DNA of 64,000 nt from assembly GCA_032622095.1 (NCBI GenBank), contig CP136064.1, forward strand, positions 150,041,819 to 150,105,818, given 5' to 3'. A program made the position numbers and the translations under genes. The stretch's first letter is position 1, and every line of letters begins with the position of its first letter. The notes beneath the pieces were generated by a model. The model ran no database searches. It was not told the DNA's origin and was given only the letters and a program-made list of their open reading frames with translations. The DNA is from Siphonodentalium dalli. Taxonomy: Eukaryota; Mollusca; Scaphopoda; Gadilida; Siphonodentaliidae. Shown one piece after another: positions 39,001-54,000 of this stretch.

Positions 39001-42000
39001 GCTCCCTGACTATAATACCTGGTTGAGATAGAAGCTTTTCTTAAACCTAGGGTAAATTGCAAGTTCAAAGTTAAAGTTGTCTAAGTTACTTGGGATGTAG
39101 AAACACATAATTATCCAAGTGACCATTTTAACCACTGGCCAGTCAGGAATGTTAAATAATCCCAGTTCACATGTTAATTCAATTGTTGGATGGTACTAAG
39201 CACTGTCATTCAGGTAATGCACAGCTGCCACAGTCATCCAGTTATATTTACAATGCATTTGACACTGTTTGATGCCATGAACAATCGACTCTAAATAGAT
39301 ACAATTTTATTAATTATTTTTTTTTCTTCATGTTACCTAATGCAGGTCTTGTAAACATTTCAGTATACCATTAATGAAGCTTCTGGCAAGATATTAAGAA
39401 TCTCAGGTGTAATAAATTTCTTCTGAAAACCTGAAGATCCTTGTGAAATGAATGCAAGTGACTTTGCTGATATGATTTTCTGAAATATCTACAACCCTCT
39501 TCATTCAGATTGTTTGGCTTCTGCAGTGGCAACACTATGTCGTGGCCCAGTTTGCTTCAGCAAATTGCTTCGGCATTGCTGATTGTCATTGCCAATTATG
39601 AGGGCTGTATCTAACTCCATGTTTTTTTGCTATAAAATTGAATGAAAAATGTAAAACAAAAGTTAAGAAATATAAAATTATACTAGAAAGAGTCTTAACA
39701 CATATTTGTTCTTTTTTTTCCTGACAGTGTGGGTGGCCACGTCCTACAGTTAATGTTATCATGTAAGCTGCAGCCATTGATTTTTATATATAGTGTCCTC
39801 ATATTCTGTGTTTACTTGTAAACATGTCACCACTCCTTAGTCATTATACTGTGCCTCAAGCTTTTAGTGGTCTTCATGTATATCTTTACTCCACCACACA
39901 GTAGAAGTGTATCTTACACCATTGCATATATTCATAGTGGCAGATAGTGCCTCAGTCACCTCAAAACCCTTTAGCTGCAGACATCTTGGTCAGGAATCAT
40001 ATGGTCTCATGAATGTTGATGAATACCACAGATTAAAAATGTGCAACTTTGAAAAATATTCATAAAACGCAAGGTAATTTAATACAAAAGCCCATGGCAG
40101 GGCTATTTTATGGTGATGACGATATATGACTGATTATTTTTATGATTTGTGATGAAAAACATGGACACTAGCAGCCATCTTGGATTTTACTGTTTGCATG
40201 ACTAAATCCTTTGGCACACCTTGCAGATGACACCCCTCTTCCATTCATCACCATACAACACCCCTCTTCCATTCATCACCATACTTAATATGGATCTTCT
40301 GAGTGACCACTAGATTGGAGCCATCTAATTTTTCCGAATTTCAATCCATCAGTACACCCTGCAGCCGACATTTTTGGAGAAATATTTCAAAAATTTACAG
40401 ATGTTCAGGATTACTTCTAGATGGGAGCTATCGGACTTGAACGATGTTCATCATAAACATGGCTGCCCGAAGCCATCTTTGATTTTACTCTTTGCGTCAC
40501 TAAATAATTTGGCATGCCCAACTGCCAACATATTTCATCCAATTGATCCCCCCCCAAATGTCATATGGCTCTTCGGGTTGACCTCTGGTATTACTGAAAC
40601 ATTTAAACTTTCTGCATTCCTTATCACTCCATTTACTGTAATTTATGACATTATCACCTCTCCATGTTGACACTGACACTTTCCTTTTATTTAAACTTGA
40701 GACTGTGGGATTCCTGACCGTGATACATTTTGAGTTTTTAAAACGGGCATTATTTCCTCATTATAATCCCTCCTACTACATGAAAAACTTATGTGGGGGA
40801 GGGGGTGTGGTGGGGGTTGCCATATAATTTAATTAATTTACATTTCCTACATCATTTTCCAGTCAATTTTCTACAAAAACAAAAACAATTGGCACTTTGC
40901 TTAGTATGAGAGCCTGTGTATCTATGATTTCGAAATCAAGCAGACTCATTTAATGAGTTATTTCGACTTAACAATATTTCAACTTGGTAAACTGTAATTT
41001 TTCTTGATTGTTGATTCAATGTTGTCTTGTTTTGACTGCATGAAAACATTCTTGAAGTTTGCTAAATTTTTCAGACATATGAATCCAAATTCCAATTCCT
41101 CTTTTGATTTGCTAAAGAGAAGGATGCCAGCAAATCAATATAGGCGTGCTGGATGGACAAAAACACTTCATTTTATGATTTTAAAAAGCTGGTGTACAGT
41201 CCGGTGTTTCTTATAGTTGCATTCGAACAATATTCTATCTTCTATGGGCTCTAGCTATTTGCCTCATGAAAATATCTAATGCAGGCTACTATTTTGGAGT
41301 TGTTTCTGCACTGACGAATATAGTATAGACAAAGTGGAAAACTTGTACATTAAGATTAAAAAATAACAGTGTGTCTGAGCTAAAGGGTTTAGAAATGTCA
41401 GCACTTTGTTTGAAACATAAACTTTCGGTGAGATTTTATATTGGTGATGGTTTGCGTTCCTCACTGGTGCATGCTGGAACTTCATTGTCTATTAAATAAA
41501 TATATAAAGCATAGCTTCATTAGCTTTTAAAATACGGTAATTCATATGTCAACTTTCACACTGGTCCTGAATAAATAAATAAACACAGGAAGCGGTAAAT
41601 ATTTTGCTTTGTGCTTAAATCCTTTGTGACTGGTCTGAAAGTAGAATGATCTACCTATTGTCATATATAGATGAAGAAAATGTTGCTAACTAAACCCGTA
41701 GGAATTCCTTTTTTTTCCTCTGTGGTCTTTATCTATGTTTTTGATATGAAGAAGAATTATAGGAATTTTATATTTAAGTCACAAGGTGTATCGTTCCAAT
41801 CATTCTTCAATTGTCAAAAATGCATGTATGGCAAAATGTAGAGCCTGATATCTAGAACACATCCACAGCCATTTATTTCAAGTGGATCATTATAAACCAA
41901 TTAGTTTTCAGATTTATTTTAGTCAAATTTTAATATTCATGGCCTTCGGTATTTTTTCCAGCATACTCCTATCGCTATGTATATGGCTATTTATATAGTA

Positions 42001-45000
42001 ACTATTTCTCTATTTTTCATTGTGCAGTTTACCTCTACAACAAATTCGGCTAATCCTGGTACTATCTTTTTCCTCTACATTTTTGAATTTCTTTCATAAA
42101 ACTCTTTAAGTGTTGTAAGAATATACACATATTTTATTCGTATTTCAGTACATTGTGTATCTTTTATCACTCTTTGGTTATATTTGTGATATTTTAGCCA
42201 AATTATTAAATCAGTAAAAATAAAAGTTTTAAGTGTTGACAGGGTTTCAGCTATAGTATAGGGACAGGATCAAGTTTTCTTTTTGAGTGTCATTTCCAAT
42301 CCAATTTTTCCATTTTCAGCATAATTATGCCTATAACCTTTTTGCATTCCAATAAATACAATCAGCAGGGGATAATAGATGAAAAACTTACCACTAGTGG
42401 ACGTCAGTAATTGGAAAAAGGATTTCCTGCCAAATATGCGAAGAGATACTCACATTGATAATTATTGCCTATTGAACAATGTTATTCTAAAGAATTGTAC
42501 CATTTTGTTTTTTATGTGTACCCATACCATAGTATGGGACATATAGTGTCAACGTCTGGATTGACTACTCGTTGTTCATCCGTCTGTCTGTCCGACCGTA
42601 GATACTTTACGCATGGTGCAATAACTCAAACATTTTCTATCCAATTGGAACCAAATTTTGTATGTGTTTCTCAGCCCAAAACACAGATCGAGTTTGAATA
42701 TGGGTTTGATCCAATTTTTTTACATGGAGTTATGGCCCTTTTAAGCATGGTATCCATTGACAAGATTTAACCCCGTCATGATTGGAGCCGTGCTGGTGCA
42801 GCATTACAGATCCTGTGCCAGTGAATTCTCTTTAATATGCGAGTCTCCCTATTTGACCCATAAATTATAATAATTTGTTTTATTTATATGTACATTTGTC
42901 TATAATAGTACATAACAGTATACTCGATCAATTCAACATAAAAACTCTAAATTATGATTCCGATCATAGTAATTTACTATCACCAAACATCTGCCGATCG
43001 TGATTGGCCTCTCGTTACTTTACCTTTTTTCAAATCAATGAGAATAGCATTCAACAAGGTATGGATTTTTATTTTCTTCATATAAAAACCTTCATAAATG
43101 TTTTTTTCCACTCTGCAAATGTTCCTCCATCCGTTAAACAACATTATCAAGTCACTCATGTTGGATTCATGTATCATTTGCCTGATATGCACAAACTGAT
43201 GGCAATTGCTTAAAATAATTACACGAATATCATTTTGATATGGTACATGAATAATTTCTTTCTTTTTAGCTCAACATGACAAAGTAAAGTTTGAGCTATT
43301 GCCATGGGTTGGCATCCATCTGTCAACAATTTCAATTAGTACACCCTGCACATGACATCTCTTATCCAATCACCACCAATCCGAGCCATCGATTTTTAGC
43401 TCAACTAACTTTTGTAAGTTTGAGCTATTGCCATGGTTTGGCGTCCGTGTGTGCGTGTGTCCGTGTGTCCGTCAACAATTTCCTTTGGCGCGGGCTACAG
43501 GTTGTACCTTTGGTCTGATCTTCATGAAATTTGTCATGGATGTTGACATTGACATGTAGATGGGAACGAGTCATTTTGGGGTCATTCGGCCAAAAAACAT
43601 GGCCACTGGCAGCCATCTTGGATTTCAAGATTCAATCCATTGGCGCGGGCTACAGGTCGTACTGTTCGTCTGAGCATCATGAAATTTGTCATTGATGTTA
43701 ATAATGACATGTAGATGGGAACGAGTGATTTTGGGGTCGTTCGGCCAAAAAACATGGCTGCCAGCAGCCATCTTGGATTTTACTCTTTGCATGACTAAAT
43801 CCTTTGGCGCGGGCTACAGGTCGTTGTGTTGGTCGGAAGTTTATGAAATTTGTCATGGATGTTAACACTGTCATGTAGATGGGAACGAGTGATTTTGGAG
43901 TCGTTCGGCCAAAAAACATGGCCGCCAGCAGCCATCTTGGATTTTACTCTTTGCATGACTAAATCCTTTGGCACGGGCTACAGGTTGTACCTTTGGTCTA
44001 ATCTTTATGAAATTTGTCATGAATGTTGTCATTGACATGTAGATGGGAACGAATCATTGTGGGGTCATTCGGCCAAAAAACATGGCTGCCAGCGGCCATC
44101 TTGGATTTCAAAATTCAATCCATTGGCGCTGTCTACAGGTCGTACTGTTCTGTTCGTCTGATCATCATGAAATTTGTAGGTCGTAGCTTTGGTCAGATCT
44201 TCATAAAATTTGTCATGGATGTTAACAATAATACGTAGATGGGAACGAGTCCATTTGGGGTCAATTGGCCAAAAAAAATGGCCACCAGCAGCCATCTTGT
44301 ATTTTACTCTTTGCATCACTAAATCCTTTGGCGCAGGTTAGACATTTCAATTAGCACTTTTCCTATTCCTCCATTTACTGTCAACCATTAAATTATTCCC
44401 CTACCTAAGTTGAGCTACAGTGTCATTGACACTTTCATTAAATTTGTTATGGATGTTAACACTGACATGTAGATGGGAAAGAGTGATTTTGGAGTCGTTC
44501 GGCCATAAAACATGGCCGCCAGCAGCCATCTTGGATTTTACTCTTTGCATGACTAAATCCTTTGGCACGGGCTACAGGTTGTACCTTTGGTCTAATCTTT
44601 ATGAAATTTGTCATGAATGTTGACATTGACATGTAGATGGGAACAAATCATTGTGGGGTCATTCGGCCAAAAAACATGGCTGCCAGCGGTCATCTTGGAT
44701 TTCAAAATTCAATCCATTGGCGCTGTCTACATGTCGTACTGTTCGTCTGATCATCATGAAATTTGTAGGTCGTATCTTTTGTCAGATCTTCATAAAATTT
44801 GTCATGGATGTTAACAATTATACGTAGATGGGAACGAGTCCTTTTGGGGTCAATTGGCCAAAAAAAATGGCCACCAGCAGCCATCTTGTATTTTACTCTT
44901 TGCATCACTAAATCCTTTGGCGCAGGTTAGACATTTCAATTAGCACCTTTCCTATTCCTCCATTTACTGTCAACCATTAAATTATTCCCCTACCTAAGTT

Positions 45001-48000
45001 GAGCTACAGTGTCATTGACACTTTCATTTCCGAAATTCATTAAAAAACATGCCTGCCAGCAGCCATCTTGGATTTCAAATTTGAATCCATCGGCACACCT
45101 TGCAGCCCGTATTTATTGGAGAACTGTATTGAAAATTTACAGGCATGTTTAGGATGATCACCTCTAGATGGGAGCTGTCAAATTTGAACAAATTTTCTAT
45201 TGAATAACATGGCCGTCGGCAGCCATCTTTGATTTTACTCTTTGCATGACTAAATCCATTGGGGCTCACCCTACAGACCACATCCCTAATTTGATCACCA
45301 CCAAACTTCATATGGATCTTCAGGGTGACCTCTAGATGGGAGCCATCAATATTTTTCTGAAATAATATAATTTATATTATAATTTATATATATCTCTTCA
45401 ACTTCATGTTGACATCTAGTATTACTTAGACATTTTTTTCTGTCAGCGTTCCTAATTACTTCATTGACTGTAACACATGTTATTATCCTATCTCCAAGTT
45501 GAGCTACAGTGTCATTGACATTTTCGGATGCACTATATATTCAATCACAAAAACAAAGGTGAATAGTAGTGTGTGCATACATTTAGCAATCATCGATTAG
45601 TTGTCTAAATGGTGAGTTTAATTATTAATTTAGACAATGGTGATCATTGTCTAAATGGTGAGTTTAATTATTTAAGAAAATACTTGTGTACCACTAAGTA
45701 TATCTGAAATTAATTTCTGAAGAAGCAAGACATTTCGACAAAGTTAATGTAGATTCTACATTTCTGCATCTTCACATGTGGGAGAAATGGGATGTCTTCT
45801 GTATTTTTGAGGCTTTAACTATGGCAATCCAGGAGTCTCACGGACATTCCTTGTAACTTAACAGCACTGATGTAGAACTATGCAGTTATCTGAAGTACAG
45901 TCTAAATAAAATTAGACTGTGTTTCATTTCAATCAACTTACGGTCTAAGGACTCTCATGGTTAAAAATTATTTAAAACGAGAGAAATCTGGCCAATACTC
46001 AGAGCGATGCCTTGCTTGACCAATTGAATAGCTTCCTGCAAATTCAATTAATATTCACTTATTCATAAAAGCCACACCCCCAGCATATGACTGCAATGTC
46101 ATGAAGTTATAGTATAAACTACATGTTAGCGTCGTGTATCTTAACTGACCAAACGTTTTATGTTCAAAATCAATACTAACGTACGTTTATTCATAATTGG
46201 GAAATGATCAGACAGAACAAGTATACGTAATAGATTTACATTTGCAAAGATATTAAAAAAAATAGTATTTTCTCCTAACCGATGGATATTATTACGTTAC
46301 GTGCCAAATAAGGATCATTACAACTTCATAGTAAATTCCAAGTGCGTTTTCTAAATAAGGAGATGACGCAAGATGACCGTGGTAAAGCTCAATCAGATTT
46401 TTTATAGCGTGCTTATCGCTATATTTTCATCACATTGTACTTTATTATATAGCATCTGAATGGCAAAACTTGTATTCTGCATGTATAGTGAAGAAATTAA
46501 CCTTCAGAGCATTTTATTGCACATAATTTGGTTAGAGGAAGAGTGACTATTAAATTTTGTTATGGCCTCAGCCGCATGTATGTAGATCTATGTGTATCGC
46601 AATGAGAAACACTGCCTTATGATTATTAATGAGTTTTCACAAAAAAGGGAATCCCCCTTCATCTCTGAAATCAGATAGAATCCCTGTGTCATCAGACATA
46701 GATGAAAGTAATGAGACAGAGTCTGGATATTTATCAGACTGTCTCAAGTAGAGAGTTAATGAAAATGTGGTATTTTCTAATAACATAAATTTGCCTTGTA
46801 CATCTGAATTGGATATGACATCAATGATAACCAGTACTCATTCTAATGTTATGAATACATAAACTCCTGTTCTTTAAATGAACATCTTTAATAAAATAAC
46901 AAAAAAAAACAATAAATTTTTGTCTTTATTTTAAGTTTACTGTAGTGCTACAGATATATTTTCAATTTATTTCTATCTTTGGACATTTTGAAGCTCAGAA
47001 TTCCCTTATTTCTTGTTTTCATGTATGTTTTTTTTTCTCATCTCCTGTAGCTGTTGTCCTGCACCAATATTATCAACTTTCAATTCTGCACACATCATTT
47101 TTCTGATCTTGAGTTGTTGCCTGAATATTTATATGAACAATTTCATAGACTGTTGTGACTAGTAGTAAACAAATGCACTAGTGAATAGGGTTAATAAGCA
47201 TATAGAACCACCCCGTAGTATTGGGTTAAAGGAAAAGAATCTCCGCAATGATTGAGAATGCTTATGAGATGCATGTTAACAATTTGAATGTACACATTGT
47301 CCTGTGTTATTCCATATATTGTGAGTAGCAGCATCTAGACAATGATACTCAATGTTACGAATCGTCCTAATAATCCTGTTACAACACATCCAGACCCTAG
47401 AATGTCCAGAACTCCTGTATGAAATGCCCCATGAGGGTTGGTAATAGCATGGACAGTCAAAATATATATTCTCTTTTAGAGTCTACTGGTTCTCTCAAGT
47501 ATAAAAATAGAAAAGTTGTATTTGTATTCAAGGATCAACTAGTTAAATTAGAATACCAAGTTTTGTTTACCAAACTGACAAATTATATCAAATGTACTTG
47601 AGTAGATTTCACCTTAATCATAAAAATCTCAGTTAAGAGAGGTAGAGAGTTTATGCACCATATATGTTTTAGATATATATATATATCTTGACAATTGTAA
47701 TCTCTATTTACAATTAGTGAACAAGATCAGGGCCACTAAACTCCATCAGGTGATGGGTAACGAAACACTCATAACAAATCGCTAATTCTCGCTTCCGATG
47801 ATTATTTCTCTAAAACAACAAATATTCTTGTTGTGCAATATTAGCGAAGGAAGAATTATACATTTTTTGTGTCCATTGAACAAAACTGCTTTTAGAAATA
47901 TAGTCCCGTATAAAGCTGATGCCTCGCACAAATTTCAATCTCTTACTTTTCACCCATTTTCACTCTGTGGATTTTATTGATAGTGCCAACACATTTATCC

Positions 48001-51000
48001 CAATTTCACCAGTAAGAAGCATCGGAAGCTTTATTTAGAGCATTTGTCCATCCGGTATCATAGACAAAAATTGAGAAACATATTCTTGCATGGTTTTCAA
48101 AATATATCTTGCAATTTTGCGCACCTATTCACTCTCAGTGCCTTCAAATGCAATATTGGTAATGCTCGTACAACAGACGAGGCATGATGCCAGCACAGTA
48201 ATATCAAATAGCTATATGTATATGGAACGCCTACGAGCAATGAACAATTCTACCATCGGATAATATTGCAGGGATAGTCGTACATATGGAACCGGATATA
48301 TTTTTAGGATCTATTTTTAGGATCTATTATTTATTTTTCAACTTAAATAGAAACAAAGGAACGAATTCCCCTGATACATAAACAAATAACTTGGGGAACA
48401 TGTCATTATTATAGCTGTGGGAAACATGTTGTATTACTATGCAATCCAAACCTAATTGTGTCCAGGAAAAACTTGTTATGGAGCACAATCAGGACTGATA
48501 AATGTTTTTCTGGGCACTGATTATTGGTCTTTTTTCGGCACGGGGAGATGGTCATAGTTTTAATTTCCAATTACACATCCCAGATACAATTCACAATTTA
48601 AAATATCCAATTTGTACCCCTCTAGTTGTAGTTATCCACCTAATCCCTCATGTATTCCAATAGATGGAACATTCATTACAAGTCACAAACGAAACTTGAA
48701 GAAAATTTTCTAAATCTCAATCTAAAATGACATACCTGTAATTATATTATACTATAAAGAATGGCGGAAAGTCAAACTATCAGTGCAGTCTCACACTTGT
48801 TCGGTCTTTATAAGTATCTGGCTCCTGTTGCCCCTTATATCACCACAATTTGATTCCTCACCACAGATCCGAGTTACAATTGTTGCACATTCGTTCACAT
48901 ATAAATTCCACACCATTTTATTCAATAACAAAATTACCATAGGTCGTTTGTTGAACTTGGTATTTGAACATTTCCCACCAATGATAAATTCAACTCATTT
49001 AATTTCCCCAAGAATATTTGGTCTAAAATGCATCCAAGGAACAAAGTCAAACTTATCGCTCAACAGAACTAAAATATGTAACCTATATTTTATGCATAAA
49101 GATCATACAGGACTGCCATATGTACATGTATGCACACCCCACAGGAAGAGATTAAGTGAGTGTATAAATTCACCGCACCCTACACCTACAAGGCAGAAAA
49201 AAACCGACATCCTAAAAAATAAAATACAAGGGATAGATGTTATTGTTATTTTAATGATGACGAATATATTGTCTACACCGACAAAGATATCTGCAGAAAC
49301 TTAAAAATCCAACTAAGTCAATGCTGGGGAAAAGTTGTTCAATGTTCCTGAACCTATATGTGCCAGATCCCGGAAGAAAATCTGGCAATTTCAGAATTGA
49401 TGGCGCTGATTCCAGATGTTTATAAAGCGTTGCAAGGTTATATATACACAACATTGTCCTATCATAATTATTTCTTCAATATTATAGCTGATAAAACACT
49501 TCCGCTAGATAACATAGCATTTGTTTGGCTATGGATTGCGGTTATCAACTGGTACCGATGCATAACCATTACAGTGATGCGGTACTCTATTGACGTTTAG
49601 TAGCAACAAGCAAGATGGTACACATTCAAGTCGAGGACGTGGAGATATCATGCCCCCCCCCCCCCCCCCCACATACGCATAAATATCTTTATCACATGAT
49701 TAGCACTATTTTCCGATGTAATATTCGAGCGTAATAGACACGTGTAATATCATCGCGTGCAATGACGTCATGCTGCTCTTTGGGATAATGATCGCTGGCT
49801 GCAGTTAATTGTTGTTTTCGATAAAATTTTAGCGATTATATGATCATGTGATAAAAAGTATCTCAAACTCGTTCTATTTTATACGTAATTTATCAACCTC
49901 GTCCACTAAATTCTATTTGAGCCTCGGTAAACCTCGGCTCAAATCGAATTTAGTGAACTCGGTTGATAAATTCCGTATAAAATAGTAACTCATTTGAGAT
50001 CCTCTATATCCAGTGATCGATATATATGTATTGATCATTCAAACTATTTGGCATTCGTGCACATGGTATTCCAAAGAATATCAGAGCTTTGGTATAATTC
50101 TGAATCAATGGAATTTATATTTCGAAACACTGTAACCAGGTCTCATCCTAATTTGAATCAGTATAGTTCTATTTATCGATAAGAGTTTAATGTGGATATC
50201 GCCGTTTCGTGAATTTGATAGAAGATGCAGAACGAAAACCCACAACATGGTACCATGCATGTTTGTTTCTCCGTTCATGTGAATTATTAATCATGGTGAC
50301 ACATGTCATGGTAAGGAAGTTAATTAGCACTCACATTGATGTAGATATTGCAGTTGTATCGCCTCCTTACGGCCCTTACACACGACATTTTCTGCAGTTA
50401 CTCGTGTGTTTCCTTTGATATCATGGTTTCATTGTTATTTGCATATTTTTGTTTAAGATGACTGCATGGTGAAGCAATACACAATCACAGTCCAACACTG
50501 ACCTGGACTGAAAACTGCTGTGCTTTCAGTGTTTTCGTTCTATACCACTTCAATTAAATGGCGGAATTTACCGAACAAACGCGCTGCACCGCACCGTCGG
50601 ATTAGGACAGCGATATAATCCTGCGGTAGCGTTTTCTCAGTGCATTTCCTGCGTTTTCTGCGATGTCGCCCGCATTGCACGCCGTGTGCAAGCACCCATT
50701 GCATACAGTGTGTTCTAAGTCGGTGTATCATGCGATACCCGCGGCATGCTGTGCCACAAACGCCATGTGTATAAGGGCCTTTATAAATGCTTAGTTGTGA
50801 GGTTTTTGAATAAAATAAGCTTGTGCAAAAGACTGCACAGAGTTGTATATGGATAACGTTCATTTGCTGCTGTATTGTTGAGTTTGCATTATGGCTGTGT
50901 ATTTATAAGTGAGATCACCGAGTCACGGCCATATTGAATTCATCCAGCCCCCATTCCGCGGTTTAGGTGCTACGTGCCAAAGTTCTGGAGGTGCATGCCA

Positions 51001-54000
51001 TATATATGGAATTCATGAATATCCAAAAGCTCCATAATTATATGGAAGCATTAATATTCACTTTGACATGTAGCACTTTCTAAACCGCGGAACTGGGGCT
51101 GGATGAATCCAATATGGCCACGACTCAGTGATTTAATTTGCTTATTGGGGTGCGCAATCATGAAATTCACCCATAAATAGTGTATATTCTGCATTGTCAA
51201 ATTTAACTATACCACTTGAATATTACTATAATAGTTATAATTCGCCAAACCTGATAATACTTTGCCTTATTAATTAAATATGACATTATTGTCCAGAACG
51301 GCCTATTATCGAACTATGTGAATATCGCTTCAATTTGTCCTTAAACCGAGAAATATAATTTTATCACACATCCGAGTAATATGGTTTTACGACATGCGAT
51401 AATTTATCTACTTCACTGCTAAATAACATGTAGATGTCGATTTTGGTGTCGTCACTAATGTGAAAGAGTTGTCAGTTACTAATATTACTTGGTTGTTTGA
51501 TAGTATGGGCCTGATATCAGCTATCGATAACCTCATTTCAGCCTTCGACCTTCGATCCCAGACTGATATGAGGTTACCTCGTGCTGATATTGGGCCTTAT
51601 TAATTAGATATGACGTTATTGTCGGGCTGATATTGGGCCTAATATCAAACTAACCAAGCAATATCCTCTAAATATTCCCTGGTGGATATGCATCGCATTT
51701 CCACCAGAAGTGTTTTATACATGTATGTACATCAATAATGTACTGATATTTCAAGCTGTCTTCTGACATTTGATTATCACTAGGATCGGTATTTGAATTG
51801 GAACGAAGCTTCATCAGATGTACATGCATGTGTAAAAGATAGTCCCCATACAGTACATTAAATGGGTATGACTATACGCACATATTTGGGTTCTTTCAGA
51901 AGCATATATATATAGTTATGCATGTTGTTAATAATAAACACATGGGCATATAATCCAGAATTTATAATAAAGAATTATTGTGACAATTTAATCAGTTATA
52001 AGTAAAGAACAGTTTCTGTCGATTGTTTGATAACATGCATGAGTATGAAACTGGCAACGTTTCGTTCCATTTATTCGCTTCCGCGCACTTTCCTGAATCC
52101 TGAGTAGAATGTTCGTATGACACCATATGTAAACTTCTTTTAAGAATTTGGTAGTGATGACTCTGTCATGTTCTGGAAATTGCGACATGTATATAACCTG
52201 TGGAAATATAAAAATCATTCTCAAGTAAGAAAATAGTCAACTCATTATATCCGCTGGCTAAAATGAATCGATGTATATAGAAACTATCGATGTATATAGA
52301 AACTGGTGTGAAAATGTGAATATCCATGTGTGTGTGACATGAGCGTTACCCGCAGTATGGGCGTTGCCTATTTTATATAAATAGGTCTGAGACAAACAAT
52401 TGTTAACAATTTGCCAACAAGTGCATATTATAAATATTCCAGAAAATTTTGTTTCTCGTGCGCTATTCAAATGAATAGTTTAGCTCCGTTTAGCGACTGT
52501 ATTGACGATTAAAATTTAATTGTTTGAGCGCAATCACAATTTGCTATATGTCGACAATCGGCAAGTTAAACTAGCTGGGAAGGCATCACAAAGAACTCAA
52601 AACATCTAATTGAAATTTATCTAATCCTTCCTTTTTATTTTTTTACTCCGCCTTCTTTCCGGTGGGTCTACTAGTGGATAATTGAACAATAAAACTATAC
52701 AGAACTCAGTGCTTACTTTGAGGTGATAATTCCGTCGGCCATTTGTACACTAAAAATAGTAACCACTTGACCGAGTTTGGTGGCCCTGAAGATATAACTG
52801 GTAAAGAGATGTAGTAAATTTAAGCATGTGAATGAACTGCTCTGTAACTTCAGGAACTTGCTAATAACTGTGTGGTTAAACGTGTTAGCAGGAGTCCTGA
52901 AATACAATATTAAAGTCCTCCCACCTATAGGACGAACCACCTCCTCCCTCTCATGAGAAATTGAGAATCCTTCACACTATTCATCAATTTGCCCCCTGAG
53001 CTGTCGTTTCTGAACTGCATCTTAACTGAAATTATTTATCACATGCTTATCAAGTAGCATGTATTTATACCCCCCTCAACGAAGTTAGGGGAGGGGTATA
53101 CTGGAGTCAGCTTGTCCGTCCGTCCGTCGTCCGTCCGTGGACACAAATTTGTCCGGAGTTTTTCTCAGTCGTTTTTTGATCAATTTCCGTGAAACTTGGC
53201 ACAGACATCAACCACCATGGGAACCTGTGCACCTGCGATTATGACGTCTGTCAGACTTTTTTTGGTGGAGTTATCCCCCCTTTTTCGACTTAGAATTTTT
53301 TTGCAACATGTATACTTTTGTCCGACCTTTTATTCCTACATTTTTCAGTCAATTTTTTTAAAACGTGGCACAGATATTTAGTACCATGGGAACTTGTGCA
53401 CCTGCGATTATGACGTCTGTCCGACATTTTTTGGTGGAGTTATCGCCCTTTTTCGACTTAGAAACTTTTTTTGCAACATGCATAATTTTGTCCGAGCTTT
53501 TATTCCTACATTTGTAGGTCAATGTTTTTTAATCTTGGCACTGATATTTAGTACCATGGGAACCTGTGCACCTGTGATTATGACGTCTGTCCGACATATT
53601 TTGTGTGGAGTTATTCCCCTTTTTTCGCAACATACATAATTTTGTCCAAGCTTTTATTCCTACATTTTTTGGTCAATAGGTTTAAGATTAGGGTTATGGT
53701 TGTACACCTGCAATGGGAACTGTTATTTTATTATTATACCCCACGCAACGAAGTTAGGGGGGGTATACTGGAGTCAGCTTGTCCGTCCGTCTGTCGTCCG
53801 TCCGTCTGTGGACACAAATTTGTCCGGAGTTTTTCTCAGTCGTTTTTTTATCAATTTCCTTGAAACTTGGCACAGACATCAATCACCATGGGAACCTGTG
53901 CACCTGCGATTATGACGTCTGTCGGACCTTTTTTGGTGGAGTTATCCCCCTTTTTCGACTTAGAAATTTTTCGCAACATGTATACTTTTGTCCGAGCTTT

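Noticed and set aside
47050-47110. Possible further VAMP last exon after ctcatctcctgtag
   Set aside because: Good acceptor and compatible phase, but the 18-residue tail (AVVLHQYYQ..) does not resemble VAMP and breaks the eight-codon pattern.
48783-49304. 173-codon + frame with a hydrophobic N-terminus resembling a signal peptide
   Set aside because: No recognisable domain, no homologous frame nearby, ordinary AT-rich composition and an intronic position. One open frame of this size is plausible by chance in 64 kb.
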